From NCBI GenBank assembly GCA_965276635.1, contig CBDIBC010000005.1:1116001-1180000 (forward strand): a DNA stretch of 64,000 nucleotides, given 5' to 3'. Shown piece after piece: positions 56,146 to 64,000 of this stretch; position 1 is the first letter of the stretch; each line of letters opens with the position of its first letter. The notes below the pieces were generated by a model. It saw only the letters and a program-made list of their open reading frames with translations, had not been told where the DNA came from and did no database searches. This DNA is from CBDIBC01 sp965276635. GTDB lineage: Bacteria; Actinomycetota; Acidimicrobiia; Acidimicrobiales; Palsa-688. A program made the position numbers and the translations under genes.

Positions 56146-57181
56146 GCGAGAGCACCGGAGCAGGAGCCGTCCCGGCTCCGTCGGGGACCATGCCGACCCA
56201 GGTCCCATCGGCGATCTCGTTGTAGAGGCGACGGATCTCCACCGTGGGGCGGTCCACCTTGATGTGCACGTTGGCGTCCAGCCGCGCCGAGTACGGCACC
56301 GTGATCCCCTCCAGCAGCGCCTGGTCCTCCCAGGTGACCCGCCGGTCGAAGGCGACCACGTCGGCGGCCGGCGCGTCCTCCTCGGTGTCGTTGCGGACCG
56401 CCCACTGCACCAGCCGCAGCCGATCGGCGCTTACCGGTGTGGCTGCGGTGACGATCTGGTGCACGACCCCGCTCGGGTAGGTGGACCGCAGCACCCGGAC
56501 GAACGGGGCGTGGAGCTCGGTCTCGCTGCGGCGGACCGTCTTGGTCGTGGCGTCACCGGTGATCACCCGGGCGAAGTCCGGGTTGGCCACCGAGACGTCG
56601 GAGCGGACGACCATTCCGTACGGCGTCCGTTCCACCGTGGGTACATCCACGTCCGGGCGGCTGGTGTCGCCGAAGGTGGCCCGGTGCACGAACACGGTGT
56701 GGGCCGGGTCGAAGCTGTTCTCCATCAACCGGGCCGGGGCGGTCGCCCACTCCTCGTCGAACTCACGGACGAACCGCCATCCCGGACCGACCGCCGGCAC
56801 CGCCGGGACGGCGCGGACCGGATCGTCGAGGCACACCCACACCACGCCGTCACCCGTCTGGACGGGGACCGTGTCGATGCGGAAGCGGGCGGGGAAGCGA
56901 CGGACATCGGGGGTCTGTGGGACCCGCACCACCGGACCGTCGGCCCCGTACTCCCACCCGTGGTAGGGGCAGACGATCCGGCCTTCACAGGTCCAGCCCT
57001 GGGACAGTGCTGCGTCGCGGTGCGGACACCGATCTCTCGCCGCCGCCACCCGGCCCCCGCCGGCATCCCACAGCACCAAGCGCTCACCGAGCACGGTCCT
57101 CGCCAGCGGACCGCCCATCAGATCGTCGGCGAAGGCAACCGGGTACCAGAAGCGACGCCACACCGGCTCGGAGAGATCCAT
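56129..57181 (-). CDS. Rieske non-heme iron oxygenase, alpha subunit
   Basis: 350 residues, class I oxygenase of the vanillate/PaO demethylase type. Rieske ligands: CPHRD (C52, H54) and CPYHGWEY (C71, H74). The mononuclear iron site is in ENSFDPAHTVFVH. The short length resembles VanA or dicamba-demethylase-like monooxygenases. A ferredoxin and reductase are needed and are not in the window. ATG 57181 has GAGG nine bases upstream; ATG 57190 is an alternative. Confidence 0.9.
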   Translation of the reverse strand: MDLSEPVWRRFWYPVAFADDLMGGPLARTVLGERLVLWDAGGGRVAAARDRCPHRDAALSQGWTCEGRIVCPYHGWEYGADGPVVRVPQTPDVRRFPARFRIDTVPVQTGDGVVWVCLDDPVRAVPAVPAVGPGWRFVREFDEEWATAPARLMENSFDPAHTVFVHRATFGDTSRPDVDVPTVERTPYGMVVRSDVSVANPDFARVITGDATTKTVRRSETELHAPFVRVLRSTYPSGVVHQIVTAATPVSADRLRLVQWAVRNDTEEDAPAADVVAFDRRVTWEDQALLEGITVPYSARLDANVHIKVDRPTVEIRRLYNEIADGTWVGMVPDGAGTAPAPVLSLSGPR

Positions 57182-57285
57182 GATGCCCATCCTCGACCTG
57201 GTGTGTTTCCCCTCCGTTACGGTCGCGAGACGTCGCGGTCACAGGTCCCGGCGCACGCGGCGCGCTCCGTAGGATCGGGCCCGAC

Positions 57286-58044
57286 ATGGCGCTCCTCGGT
57301 CCCGGCCCTCGCAACGCCTGGCACGTCGACGACCGCAGCTGCGACCTCCGGCGGGGCACCAGGCGGAACGAGCCGGGCTGGACCGTCGGCACCGAGACCC
57401 AGACGCTGGTGCTGGACCCGGCCCGGACCGGCCTGGTCGTCGTCGACATGCAGAACGACTTCTGCCACCCCGCCGGCTGGCTGGCGTCCATCGGCGTGGA
57501 CGTGGCCGCCGCCCGTCGCCCGATTCCCCCCCTTGCCGACCTGTGCCCGGCCATGCGGCGCGCCGGAGCCCCGGTGGTGTGGTGCAACTGGGGCAACCGC
57601 CCCGACCGCGCCAACCTCCCGCCCGGCGTGCTCCACGTGTACAAGCCCGCAGGTTCAGGCACGGGACTCGGCGACGTCCTCCCCGGCGCCGGCCCGGTGT
57701 TGGAGCACGGGGCGTGGGGTGCTGCGGTGGTCGACGAGCTCACCCCGGCGCCAGGGGACGTCCAGGTGGACAAGTACCGGATGAGCGGCTTCTGGGACAC
57801 CCCGCTCGACTCCGTCCTGCGGAACCTCGACCTCACCACGCTCCTCTTCGCGGGCGTGAACGTCGACCAATGCGTGCTGGCCACCCTCGCCGACGCCGCC
57901 TGCGCCGGCTACGACTGCGTGCTGCTCGCCGACTGCTCGGCTACCACGTCCCCCGGCTACTGCTGGGACGCGACCGTCTACAACATCTCGCAGTGCTTCG
58001 GCTTCGTGACCACGTCCGACGCGGTCGTGAAGGCCATGACGTGA
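57286..58044 (+). CDS. RutB-like cysteine hydrolase (isochorismatase family)
   Basis: 252 residues. The catalytic triad is visible: D54 in VVVDMQNDF, K163 in VDKYRMSGF and C196 in NVDQCVLAT. The run WGAAVVDELTPAPGDV, SGFWDTPLDSVLRNL and YNISQCFGFV follows E. coli RutB (peroxyureidoacrylate/ureidoacrylate amidohydrolase) much more closely than true isochorismatase. It probably splits a ureido or amide bond. TAGGAT lies 10 bases before ATG 57286. It overlaps the cupin gene. Confidence 0.85.
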   Translation: MALLGPGPRNAWHVDDRSCDLRRGTRRNEPGWTVGTETQTLVLDPARTGLVVVDMQNDFCHPAGWLASIGVDVAAARRPIPPLADLCPAMRRAGAPVVWCNWGNRPDRANLPPGVLHVYKPAGSGTGLGDVLPGAGPVLEHGAWGAAVVDELTPAPGDVQVDKYRMSGFWDTPLDSVLRNLDLTTLLFAGVNVDQCVLATLADAACAGYDCVLLADCSATTSPGYCWDATVYNISQCFGFVTTSDAVVKAMT

Positions 58045-58463
58045 CCGTCCCCTACCGGCTCCTGCCCCGCCACGGCCTGCAGGCCCACCACATCACCGAG
58101 GGCGACAGGGTGAAGCTGGCGGTGCTGGCCACCCCCGAGGACGGGATCGACCACTCCGTGCTGATGGAGATCTGGGAACCGGGCGGCGCGCAGCCGCCGA
58201 ACTCGCATCCCCGCTCCACCGAGACGTTCTACTTCCTGCGGGGGGAGGGCGAGGCGGAGAGCGACGGGGAGACCGCGCCGGTGCGCGCCGGGCAGCTGCT
58301 CGTACTGCCGCCGGGCACCACCCACCGGATCCGGAACACGGGCCGCCAACGCCTCTATGCCATCACCACCATGCTGCCCGACGAGGGGTTCGCCGACCTG
58401 GTCCGCCACGGCCCACCGGCTGAGCTGGACGACGCCGACCTCGCCGTCATCGCTGGCCTGTAA
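58041..58463 (+). CDS. Cupin-domain protein
   Basis: 140 residues, single beta-barrel. Cupin motif 1 is PPNSHPRSTETFYFLRGEGE and motif 2 is LLVLPPGTTHRIRNTG, so metal ligands (His, Glu, His) are present. GTG 58041 overlaps the RutB-like stop, so it is co-translated; it may be an isomerase, a lyase (as ureidoglycolate lyase-type cupins are) or a stabilising partner. Confidence 0.82.
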   Translation: MTVPYRLLPRHGLQAHHITEGDRVKLAVLATPEDGIDHSVLMEIWEPGGAQPPNSHPRSTETFYFLRGEGEAESDGETAPVRAGQLLVLPPGTTHRIRNTGRQRLYAITTMLPDEGFADLVRHGPPAELDDADLAVIAGL

Positions 58464-58507
58464 CGGCTCGTTCAACTCGGCGACCCCGATCGGAAACAAC
58501 CCAGCCG

Positions 58508-58513
58508 TAGCGT
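58508..58513 (+). promoter_or_regulatory. TAGCGT -10 box, leaderless start of the creatininase-family gene
   Basis: TAGCGT, seven bases, then GTG 58521. Confidence 0.55.
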
Positions 58514-58520
58514 CAGGGGC

Positions 58521-59294
58521 GTGCCCATCCGTCGCTACGCCGATTCGAGCGGACCGGACATGGCCGCCACCGGGTCCGGCCTGGTCGCCGTCCAGCCCAT
58601 CGGTGCGGTCGAGCACCACGGCCCCCACCTGCCGTTGATCACGGACTCACTCATCGCCGAAGCCGTGTCCGAGGCCGTGGTGGGCGCCGCCCCCGACCTT
58701 CCCCTCGCGCTGCTCCCCACCCTGGCCTACGCGCTGTCCAGCGAGCACCTGTGGGCGCCGGGCACCGTGACGCTTGGCCCCGAGACCCTGCTCCGAGTGC
58801 TCGACGATGTCGGTGCATCACTGGCCCGGGCCGGCGTTCCCCGCCTGGTGCTGGTCAACGGGCACGGCGGGAACAGCGCCCTGCTGCGCGTGGCCTGCCG
58901 CGAGATCCGGGTCCGCCACGGACTGCTGACCTTCCTCGTGCACCCGTCGATGCCGGTCGACCAGGGAGGCACGGGCCGCCACGACGCCGAGGGCGGCTTC
59001 GCCATCCACGGCAGCGCGGGCGAGACGTCGATCGTCATGCACCTGCGCCCCGACCTCGTCGACCCGGAGCGGGCCGAGCGCTCACTGCCCGAGTGGCTGA
59101 CGGGCTACGACCACATCGGCTTCGGTGGCGAGGTGTCGTTCGGGTGGACGTCGCAGGACGTGATGCCGACCGGGGTGATCGGCGACCCCACGCTGGCCTC
59201 CCCGGAGCTGGGCAAGGAGCTCTTCGAGGGGGCCGTCGACCGCTTGGTCCCGATCATGGCCGAGATCACCCGGTTCGCCTTTCCTTCCTCCTGA
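58521..59294 (+). CDS. Creatininase-family amidohydrolase
   Basis: 257 residues. Metal ligands: GAVEHHGPHLP (Glu31, His), ITDSLIAEAV (Asp), LVNGHGGNSALL (His) and HGSAGETSIVMHL (Glu). The family opens cyclic amides (creatinine) or cleaves peptides (MftE) and N-formyl amides in riboflavin synthesis; no mycofactocin genes are seen, so a catabolic cyclic amide or lactam is more likely. Follows the cupin gene by 57 bases with its own promoter. Confidence 0.87.
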   Translation: MPIRRYADSSGPDMAATGSGLVAVQPIGAVEHHGPHLPLITDSLIAEAVSEAVVGAAPDLPLALLPTLAYALSSEHLWAPGTVTLGPETLLRVLDDVGASLARAGVPRLVLVNGHGGNSALLRVACREIRVRHGLLTFLVHPSMPVDQGGTGRHDAEGGFAIHGSAGETSIVMHLRPDLVDPERAERSLPEWLTGYDHIGFGGEVSFGWTSQDVMPTGVIGDPTLASPELGKELFEGAVDRLVPIMAEITRFAFPSS

Positions 59295-59307
59295 ACCCCG
59301 GGTCCCC

Positions 59308-60696
59308 TCACCATCCCGGCGGCGGTCGCCACCCGCCCATGACCTCCTCCACCACGCCGGCGACCGCGAGCAGCGACGCGTCGGCACCGCGAGCGCCCAC
59401 CAGCTGCACGCCGATGGGCAGCCCGGAGCCGGCACCCACGCCGCCCGGCATGGTCACCGACGGCTGGTGGCCGAGGGAGACCAGCACGCTCCAGGCGGCC
59501 AGCGTGTCGAACGGGTGGGCAGTCCCGTCGATGTCAATCAGGCGCTCGGCGCGCGGCGTGGCGTCGTGGCGGATGGCGGGCACCGCAGCCGCCGGGCAGA
59601 GCACCGCGTCCACCCCGTCGAGGGCGGCATCCCATGCCGCCCCAGTCCGCAGGCGCTCTTCCTGGTCCGCCAGGTGGTGGCGCAGCAGTTGGGTCATCGG
59701 CCCCGGTCCGACCGCGTCCGCCGCCGCCCACTGGGCGGCGGTAAGCCCGTGGGTGATCTCGGCGTTTACCAGGCGCCAGGCCAGGGCCAGGGCCGCCTCG
59801 ACATCGAACGGCGGCGTGAAGTCGTCCGTTCGCACCCCGGCCGCTTCCAGCGCAGCCCGGGCGCCGGCGAGGACCTCGGCGGTCTCGGTGTCGACCGGTG
59901 CGCAGGCGGCCGACGACCACACGGCGATGCGCAGACGGGCCGGCGGGGGCGCGACCAGTGGCGTCACCCCGGCCAGTGCGGCAAAGGCCAGTGACAGGTC
60001 AGCGACCCGGCGCGCCATCGGCCCCACGACCGACGTCGGCGGCTCGAGAAGCCCGTCGAGCGGCCAGGGCAGGTGGCCGCGCTTGGAGATCCACCCGTTC
60101 GACGGGCGCAGCCCGCACACACCGCACCACGACGCCGGCACTCGGATGGATCCGGACAGGTCACTGCCCAGCTCGAGAGCGCTGAGCCCAGCGGCCAGGG
60201 CTGCGGCAGATCCGCCCGACGAGCCGCCGGGGCTGCGGTCCCGGTCCCACGGGTTCGACGTACGGCCATAGACCGGGTTCGCGCTCTGCAGGTCGGCGAG
60301 CTGGGTGGGGACGTTGGTCTTGCCCATGATGATCGCCCCGGCCGCCCGGAGGGATGCGACCGCCGGCGCGTCGGCCGCCGCCGCCGTCCCGGCTCGCTCC
60401 GCCATCCCCGCCGTGGTGGGCAGTCCGGCTACGGCGAAGGCCTCTTTGACCGTCACGGGCACGCCGGCGAGCGGGCCGATCGGGCGGCCAGCGGCGACGG
60501 CATCGTCGACGGCGGCGGCGGCGGCGATGGCCCGGTCGGCGTCGAGGACCACCACGGCGTTGAGGGAGCCGCCGACGGCGGCGATGCGGTCCAGGCTGGC
60601 GGTGACCAGCTCCCGGGCGGACACCACGCCGCCCGCCACCGCCGCCGCCCACGCCCCGGCGCTCGGTCCCAGATCGTCGAGCGCCGTCACCGGCAC
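59308..60696 (-). CDS. Amidase-signature hydrolase (1)
   Basis: 462 residues. Ser-cisSer-Lys triad region: catalytic Lys in GVPVTVKEAF, cis-Ser in RSPGGSSGGSAAALAAG and the nucleophile Ser in GSDLSGSIRVPASWCG. The Gly before GSIR is replaced by Ser relative to the usual GGSIR. GTG 60696 is the first start after the upstream amidase stop (60704). Two tandem amidases suggest stepwise or broad amide hydrolysis. Confidence 0.87.
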   Translation of the reverse strand: MPVTALDDLGPSAGAWAAAVAGGVVSARELVTASLDRIAAVGGSLNAVVVLDADRAIAAAAAVDDAVAAGRPIGPLAGVPVTVKEAFAVAGLPTTAGMAERAGTAAAADAPAVASLRAAGAIIMGKTNVPTQLADLQSANPVYGRTSNPWDRDRSPGGSSGGSAAALAAGLSALELGSDLSGSIRVPASWCGVCGLRPSNGWISKRGHLPWPLDGLLEPPTSVVGPMARRVADLSLAFAALAGVTPLVAPPPARLRIAVWSSAACAPVDTETAEVLAGARAALEAAGVRTDDFTPPFDVEAALALAWRLVNAEITHGLTAAQWAAADAVGPGPMTQLLRHHLADQEERLRTGAAWDAALDGVDAVLCPAAAVPAIRHDATPRAERLIDIDGTAHPFDTLAAWSVLVSLGHQPSVTMPGGVGAGSGLPIGVQLVGARGADASLLAVAGVVEEVMGGWRPPPGW

Positions 60697-60703
60697 TGCG
60701 CCA

Positions 60704-61987
60704 TCACTTGCACTGCCCCGCCACCGCCAGGAGGCGCTCGTCGTCGCCCCGCCGGCCGACGATGCACAGCCCGACCGGCAGCCCATCGACGGAGGTCAGG
60801 GGCAGGCTGACCGCCGGCAGGCCACCCAGGCCGGCCACGCAGGTCAGCCGGAGAGTCCGCAGCCGCAGGTCATCCTTCACCGGTCCGGCCAGGTCGATCG
60901 GCGGGGCGACGGTCGCCGCCGATGGCAGGACCAGCATCCCGCCCGGCGGCAGGATGGCCTCCAGGCGGTCGGCCACCGCCCGGCCGGCGGGACCGGCCGC
61001 CTCGGCGGCGGCCACCGGGGTCCGGCGGGCCTGGTCGAAGCGAGTAGCGATCCCCGGACCCATGGCGGGGCGGACCCGTTCGATCCACGCCCCGTGGCTA
61101 CGCCAGGCCTCGACCATCTGCCGGCCCCGGAAGGCGTCGAGCCAGGGCCCCAGCTGTCCCTCGGCCAGGTCGGCTGCACCCATGCGCGCATCGAGCCGTG
61201 CCGCCAGGGAACGGGCGGCCGTGGCGACAGCCGCGGCAACCAGCTCGTCGGCCTCGGCCACCAGGTCGTCAGCCAAGACGAACGTCAGGCCCGGCTCCGG
61301 CGCAAGTCCGGACCCGGCAGTGACGGGTGATGCCGGGCCCGGGTTTCCCCCGAGCAGGGCGCAGCCCCCGGCGGCCAGCACCACCCCGGTGGCCGCGAGC
61401 AGTCCGACCGTGCCGAACGAAGGGGCGAGCTCGACCACCCCGAGGAGAGGTACCCGGCCGTGGGTCGGACGCCATCCGAAGAGGCCGCAGTAGGAGGCCG
61501 GCACGCGGATCGATCCGCCGGTGTCGGTGGCCAGCGCCAGCGGCACCAGGCCGCCGGCCACCGCCGACGCCGACCCGCTCGACGAGCCGCCCGGGATGCG
61601 GCCCGGCGCGGCCGGGTTCACCGGCGTTCCGTAGTGGACATTCGTGCCCGACAGGCTGAACGCCAGCTCGTCGGTGTGTGACTTGCCGATCACCGACGCA
61701 CCGGCGGCCACGAGCCGGGCCACCGCCGGTGCGTGAGCCGGCGGTGGGCCGGCGGTGGCCAGCCACGCCGGCGTGCCGGCACCCGTGGGGACGCCGGCCA
61801 CGTCCATCAGGTCCTTGACCACGATGGAGGTTCCGGCCAGCGGACCGGCCGGGTCCCCGGCGGCCAGGAGCATGGGTCCCACGCGCAGGGCGCCGAGGTC
61901 GGCGGCCAGGCCGGTCGCGTCGCCCGAGCCGGCCGCATCGCCCGAGCCGGCTGCATCGCCCGAGCCATCTGTGGCCCGAACGCTCAC
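60704..61987 (-). CDS. Amidase-signature hydrolase (2)
   Basis: 427 residues. Motifs: GTSIVVKDLMDVAG (Lys), RIPGGSSSGSASAVAGG (cis-Ser) and ATDTGGSIRVPASYCGLFGWRPTHG (nucleophile). It is not a duplicate of amidase 1: the C-terminal halves differ and this one has a shorter substrate domain. The N-terminus carries a Gly-Ser-Gly-Asp-Ala-Ala repeat from an 18-bp tandem repeat. GTG 61987 overlaps the formamidase stop (GTGA). Confidence 0.87.
   Translation of the reverse strand: MSVRATDGSGDAAGSGDAAGSGDATGLAADLGALRVGPMLLAAGDPAGPLAGTSIVVKDLMDVAGVPTGAGTPAWLATAGPPPAHAPAVARLVAAGASVIGKSHTDELAFSLSGTNVHYGTPVNPAAPGRIPGGSSSGSASAVAGGLVPLALATDTGGSIRVPASYCGLFGWRPTHGRVPLLGVVELAPSFGTVGLLAATGVVLAAGGCALLGGNPGPASPVTAGSGLAPEPGLTFVLADDLVAEADELVAAAVATAARSLAARLDARMGAADLAEGQLGPWLDAFRGRQMVEAWRSHGAWIERVRPAMGPGIATRFDQARRTPVAAAEAAGPAGRAVADRLEAILPPGGMLVLPSAATVAPPIDLAGPVKDDLRLRTLRLTCVAGLGGLPAVSLPLTSVDGLPVGLCIVGRRGDDERLLAVAGQCK
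61917..61970. repeat. 18-bp x3 in-frame tandem repeat at the start of amidase 2
   Basis: Units at 61917, 61935 and 61953, encoding a repeated six-residue Gly/Ser/Asp/Ala segment at residues about 7-24. The period is the same as that of the purL repeat. Confidence 0.85.
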
Positions 61988-63036
61988 CCGTGCATCTCCA
62001 GGCCGGCCTTGGGGACGGCGAAGTGGACGCCCTTCACGCCGTCGACGACCTGCGAAACCGACAGGTCGGCCGCCGCGCTGAGCCAGGCGTAGGCCGTGGC
62101 CCGGTCGATGCCGGTGCGCTCGGTGACCAGGGCCAGGGCCGCACGGGTGGCGATGCGGACCGCCTCGTCGAGGTCCTCATGCAGGCCGAGCAGCAGCCAG
62201 GCGTCATCGGTCTCGCCATAGGGCAGGTCCCAGGACGGGCAACCGTGCTTGGTCAGTTGGATGCGCACCACGGCGCGCAGGGACCCCTCCAGCGCGGTGA
62301 GGGCGACCTCGCCGTCGCCCTGGGCGAAGTGGGGGTCGCCCATCTGCACCAGGGCACCCTCGGCGCGCACCGGGAGGTGCAGGCGGCTGCCGACCCCGAG
62401 GAGGCGAACATCCAGGTTCCCCCCGTGCGGCCCGGGTGGCACCGAGTGGGCCCGCCCGTGCGCCGGCGCCACCGCCACCAACCCCATGAACGGCCGCAGC
62501 CCCAGTCGCAGGCCGCGCCCGTCCGGGGCGTGCACGGTGGCGATAGCGCCCCCCGGGTCGATGGTGGCGAAGCGGCTGACGACCGGCGGCACCCCGGCAC
62601 CGACGGCCTCCGGCATCTCGTCGGGCAGGGCGCCGCGCCGGTGCCGGTTCGATATCACCCCGTAGGGCACGCGGGGTGACAGCTCGAGGACCTCGACGGT
62701 GACCACGTCACCGGGCTCCGCTCCCTGCACCCAGATGGGCCCCGTGATCACGTGCGGCCCGTCGACCGTCTGGTCGTGGGCGGCGCGAGCAGCGATGGCC
62801 ACGGCATCGTGGAGCACCCCGTCGGCCGGCACGCCGAAGGACCCGAAGTAGGCGACGGGGTCCCGGCCCTGATCGGCCAGGACTCCCTCGTGGCTCACCG
62901 TGTCGATGGTGAGGACGTCGCCCGGCACCGCTTTGGCGACTGGCGGCGCGCCCGCGCCGAGGACCCATCCCCAGGAGACGGCGTCGACGTCGGCCGCCAC
63001 GTACAGGCCGGCGACCGGGCCGGCGCCGGGCTGCAT
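61984..63036 (-). CDS. Acetamidase/formamidase-family hydrolase
   Basis: About 350 residues. Family features: VPGDVLTIDTVSHEG, HVITGPIWVQGAEPGDVVTVEVLEL, HGGNLDVRLLGVGSRLHLPV, VQMGDPHFAQGDGEVALTALE and the C-terminal IDRATAYAWLSAAADLSVSQVVDGVKGVH. It releases ammonia from formamide-like amides. The start is uncertain: ATG 63036 gives the normal N-terminus, while GTG 63054 or GTG 63165 are in frame. First gene of a three-hydrolase operon with the two amidases. Confidence 0.85.
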   Translation of the reverse strand: MQPGAGPVAGLYVAADVDAVSWGWVLGAGAPPVAKAVPGDVLTIDTVSHEGVLADQGRDPVAYFGSFGVPADGVLHDAVAIAARAAHDQTVDGPHVITGPIWVQGAEPGDVVTVEVLELSPRVPYGVISNRHRRGALPDEMPEAVGAGVPPVVSRFATIDPGGAIATVHAPDGRGLRLGLRPFMGLVAVAPAHGRAHSVPPGPHGGNLDVRLLGVGSRLHLPVRAEGALVQMGDPHFAQGDGEVALTALEGSLRAVVRIQLTKHGCPSWDLPYGETDDAWLLLGLHEDLDEAVRIATRAALALVTERTGIDRATAYAWLSAAADLSVSQVVDGVKGVHFAVPKAGLEMHG

Positions 63037-63222
63037 CGGACGGCGCTGCTCCACCTGTCCATGTTGCCCGCCGCCGGCGGGCACGGGGTTGCCGGCGTGT
63101 GAACTCTGTCGCCCGATCGCGTCGACGGCGACACGAGCGCTCCCCGACCGAAAGGTACCGGTCACATGATCGCAACACGGCCGGCGGCCACTCGAAACGT
63201 TCCTCGAGAACAATCGACAGGC
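63037..63222. promoter_or_regulatory. Divergent promoter region of the formamidase operon and the flavin monooxygenase gene
   Basis: About 185 bases without a firm gene. Longer in-frame starts on both strands (GTG 63165 minus, ATG 63166 plus) abut each other here. No clear TAnnnT box or operator palindrome was found. Confidence 0.4.
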
Positions 63223-64000
63223 GTGCGGACCGACCTCCACTTCTACGGCATGGTGCCGATGCCCGATGCGGGCGCCGGGCTCCCGGCCCCGACCGACAGG
63301 CGCAGCGGCAACGAGGACGTGGCCGAGTGCTACGCCCGCCTCTGCCACTGGGCCCAGCTGGCCGATGGGCTCGGCTACGACACCATGTGGCTCACCGAGC
63401 ACCACTTCCAGTACGAGGGCTACGAGGTCACCCCGAACCTCATCCTTTTCGGGGTGCACCTGGCCGGGCTGACCGAGCACCTCCGCTTCGGCCAGATGTT
63501 CAATGTGGTGCCGCAGTGGCATCCGCTCCGCCTGGCCGAGGACTTCGCCATGGGCGACGTGCTCACCGGCGGCCGGCTGGTGTTCGGCGTCGGGCGCGGT
63601 ACCGTCCCCCGGGAGTCCCAGACCCTGGGCGCGGTGGTGGCCAGCGGCGACAACGCCATGAGCCGCGAGGCCGATCGCATCAACCGGGAGATGTTCGAGG
63701 AGGCCATGGAGGTCATCCGCGACGCCTGGTCGCAGGAGCGGTTCAGCTACTCCGGCAAGCACTTCACCTACCCTCCGCCCGGCATCCCCGATCGCGGGGC
63801 GACCGTGTCCCACCTCACGCTGGTGCCCCGCCCGGTCCATGGACCGGTGGAGATCTTCCAGCCGGTCGGCTCACCCACCACCCTGCGCTATGTGGCCGCC
63901 CAGGGCTTCACCGGCGTGTTCGCCATGGGTCCCTACGACTGGATCAAGGCCAACTGGGATCGGTTCGCCGACGAGTCGGCCGACGCCGGCCGGCCGCTCG
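63223..64000 (+). CDS. LLM-class (luciferase-like) flavin-dependent oxidoreductase, 3' end cut by window
   Basis: 259 residues visible, running off the end. F420- or FMN-dependent TIM-barrel monooxygenase: VRTDLHFYGMVPMPDAG, LADGLGYDTMWLTEHHFQYEGY, GVHLAGLTEHLRFGQMFNVVPQWHPLRLAEDFAMGDVLTGGRLVFGVGRGTVPRES. GTG 63223 is the natural start; ATG 63166 would add 19 residues. It is divergent from the formamidase operon and could oxidise the island's substrate before hydrolysis. Confidence 0.85.
   Translation, partial: MRTDLHFYGMVPMPDAGAGLPAPTDRRSGNEDVAECYARLCHWAQLADGLGYDTMWLTEHHFQYEGYEVTPNLILFGVHLAGLTEHLRFGQMFNVVPQWHPLRLAEDFAMGDVLTGGRLVFGVGRGTVPRESQTLGAVVASGDNAMSREADRINREMFEEAMEVIRDAWSQERFSYSGKHFTYPPPGIPDRGATVSHLTLVPRPVHGPVEIFQPVGSPTTLRYVAAQGFTGVFAMGPYDWIKANWDRFADESADAGRPL

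Noticed and set aside
58521..59294. Creatininase-family gene as mycofactocin protease MftE
   Set aside because: No mftA, mftB, mftC or mftD neighbours; the setting is catabolic hydrolases.

Overview
The window is about 70% GC and dense with short-gapped genes on both strands. Heat-shock genes in the order dnaK-grpE-dnaJ-hspR with HspR (HAIR-type) operators, a RamB-type regulator next to the glyoxylate genes, many GTG/TTG starts, and repeated TAnnnT -10 boxes only 6-8 bases from the start codon all point to a free-living, aerobic actinobacterium. I cannot name the genus; an environmental lineage such as Acidimicrobiia is a guess. No rRNA, tRNA, CRISPR array, insertion sequence or phage gene was seen.

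Layout. 1-1009: 3' part of a leucine-dehydrogenase-type gene. 1131-11947: purine biosynthesis on the minus strand, as purA-purD-purE-purC-purS-purQ-purL and then purF-purM, with a plus-strand PHP phosphoesterase between them. 12024-18760: heat-shock block (clpB, then dnaK-grpE-dnaJ-hspR). 18982-19360: a perfect inverted repeat and the relic of a YgjP/SprT-like metallopeptidase gene. 19400-24933: phosphoglycerate mutase and a nitrogen-sensing set (glnD, PII, amt, an orphan winged-helix regulator). 25068-28549: an EtfD-like Fe-S membrane oxidoreductase, a Fur-family regulator, a DUF427 protein and a possible lipoprotein. 28569-33101: RamB-like regulator divergent from aceB-aceA (glyoxylate shunt). 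33106-34878: repeat- and hairpin-rich stretch around an aldose-1-epimerase gene.

34874-49595 is acyl-CoA metabolism: three AMP-forming acyl-CoA ligases, an acyl-CoA dehydrogenase, and a tightly coupled operon (truncated acyl-CoA dehydrogenase, TIGR03084 protein, biotin-dependent carboxylase beta and alpha subunits, AtuA-like protein, enoyl-CoA hydratase). This resembles terpenoid or branched-chain acyl-CoA degradation. A class II aldolase lies in the same region. 49626-53312: YhdH/AcuI-type reductase, PlsC-type acyltransferase, S4 RNA-binding protein and a membrane protein.

53388-64000 is a catabolic island rich in C-N bond hydrolases: FAD oxidase, AtzA/TrzN-type amidohydrolase, Rieske oxygenase, RutB-like cysteine hydrolase, cupin, creatininase-family hydrolase, two amidase-signature enzymes, a formamidase-family enzyme and a luciferase-like flavin monooxygenase that runs off the end. 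It is the best candidate for an undescribed pathway; a nitrogen-containing substrate (amide, ureide or N-heterocycle) is an inference.

Two themes recur. Many isolated genes look leaderless. Convergent gene ends carry hairpins and tandem repeats, and in two cases the repeat unit includes the stop codon of the adjacent gene.
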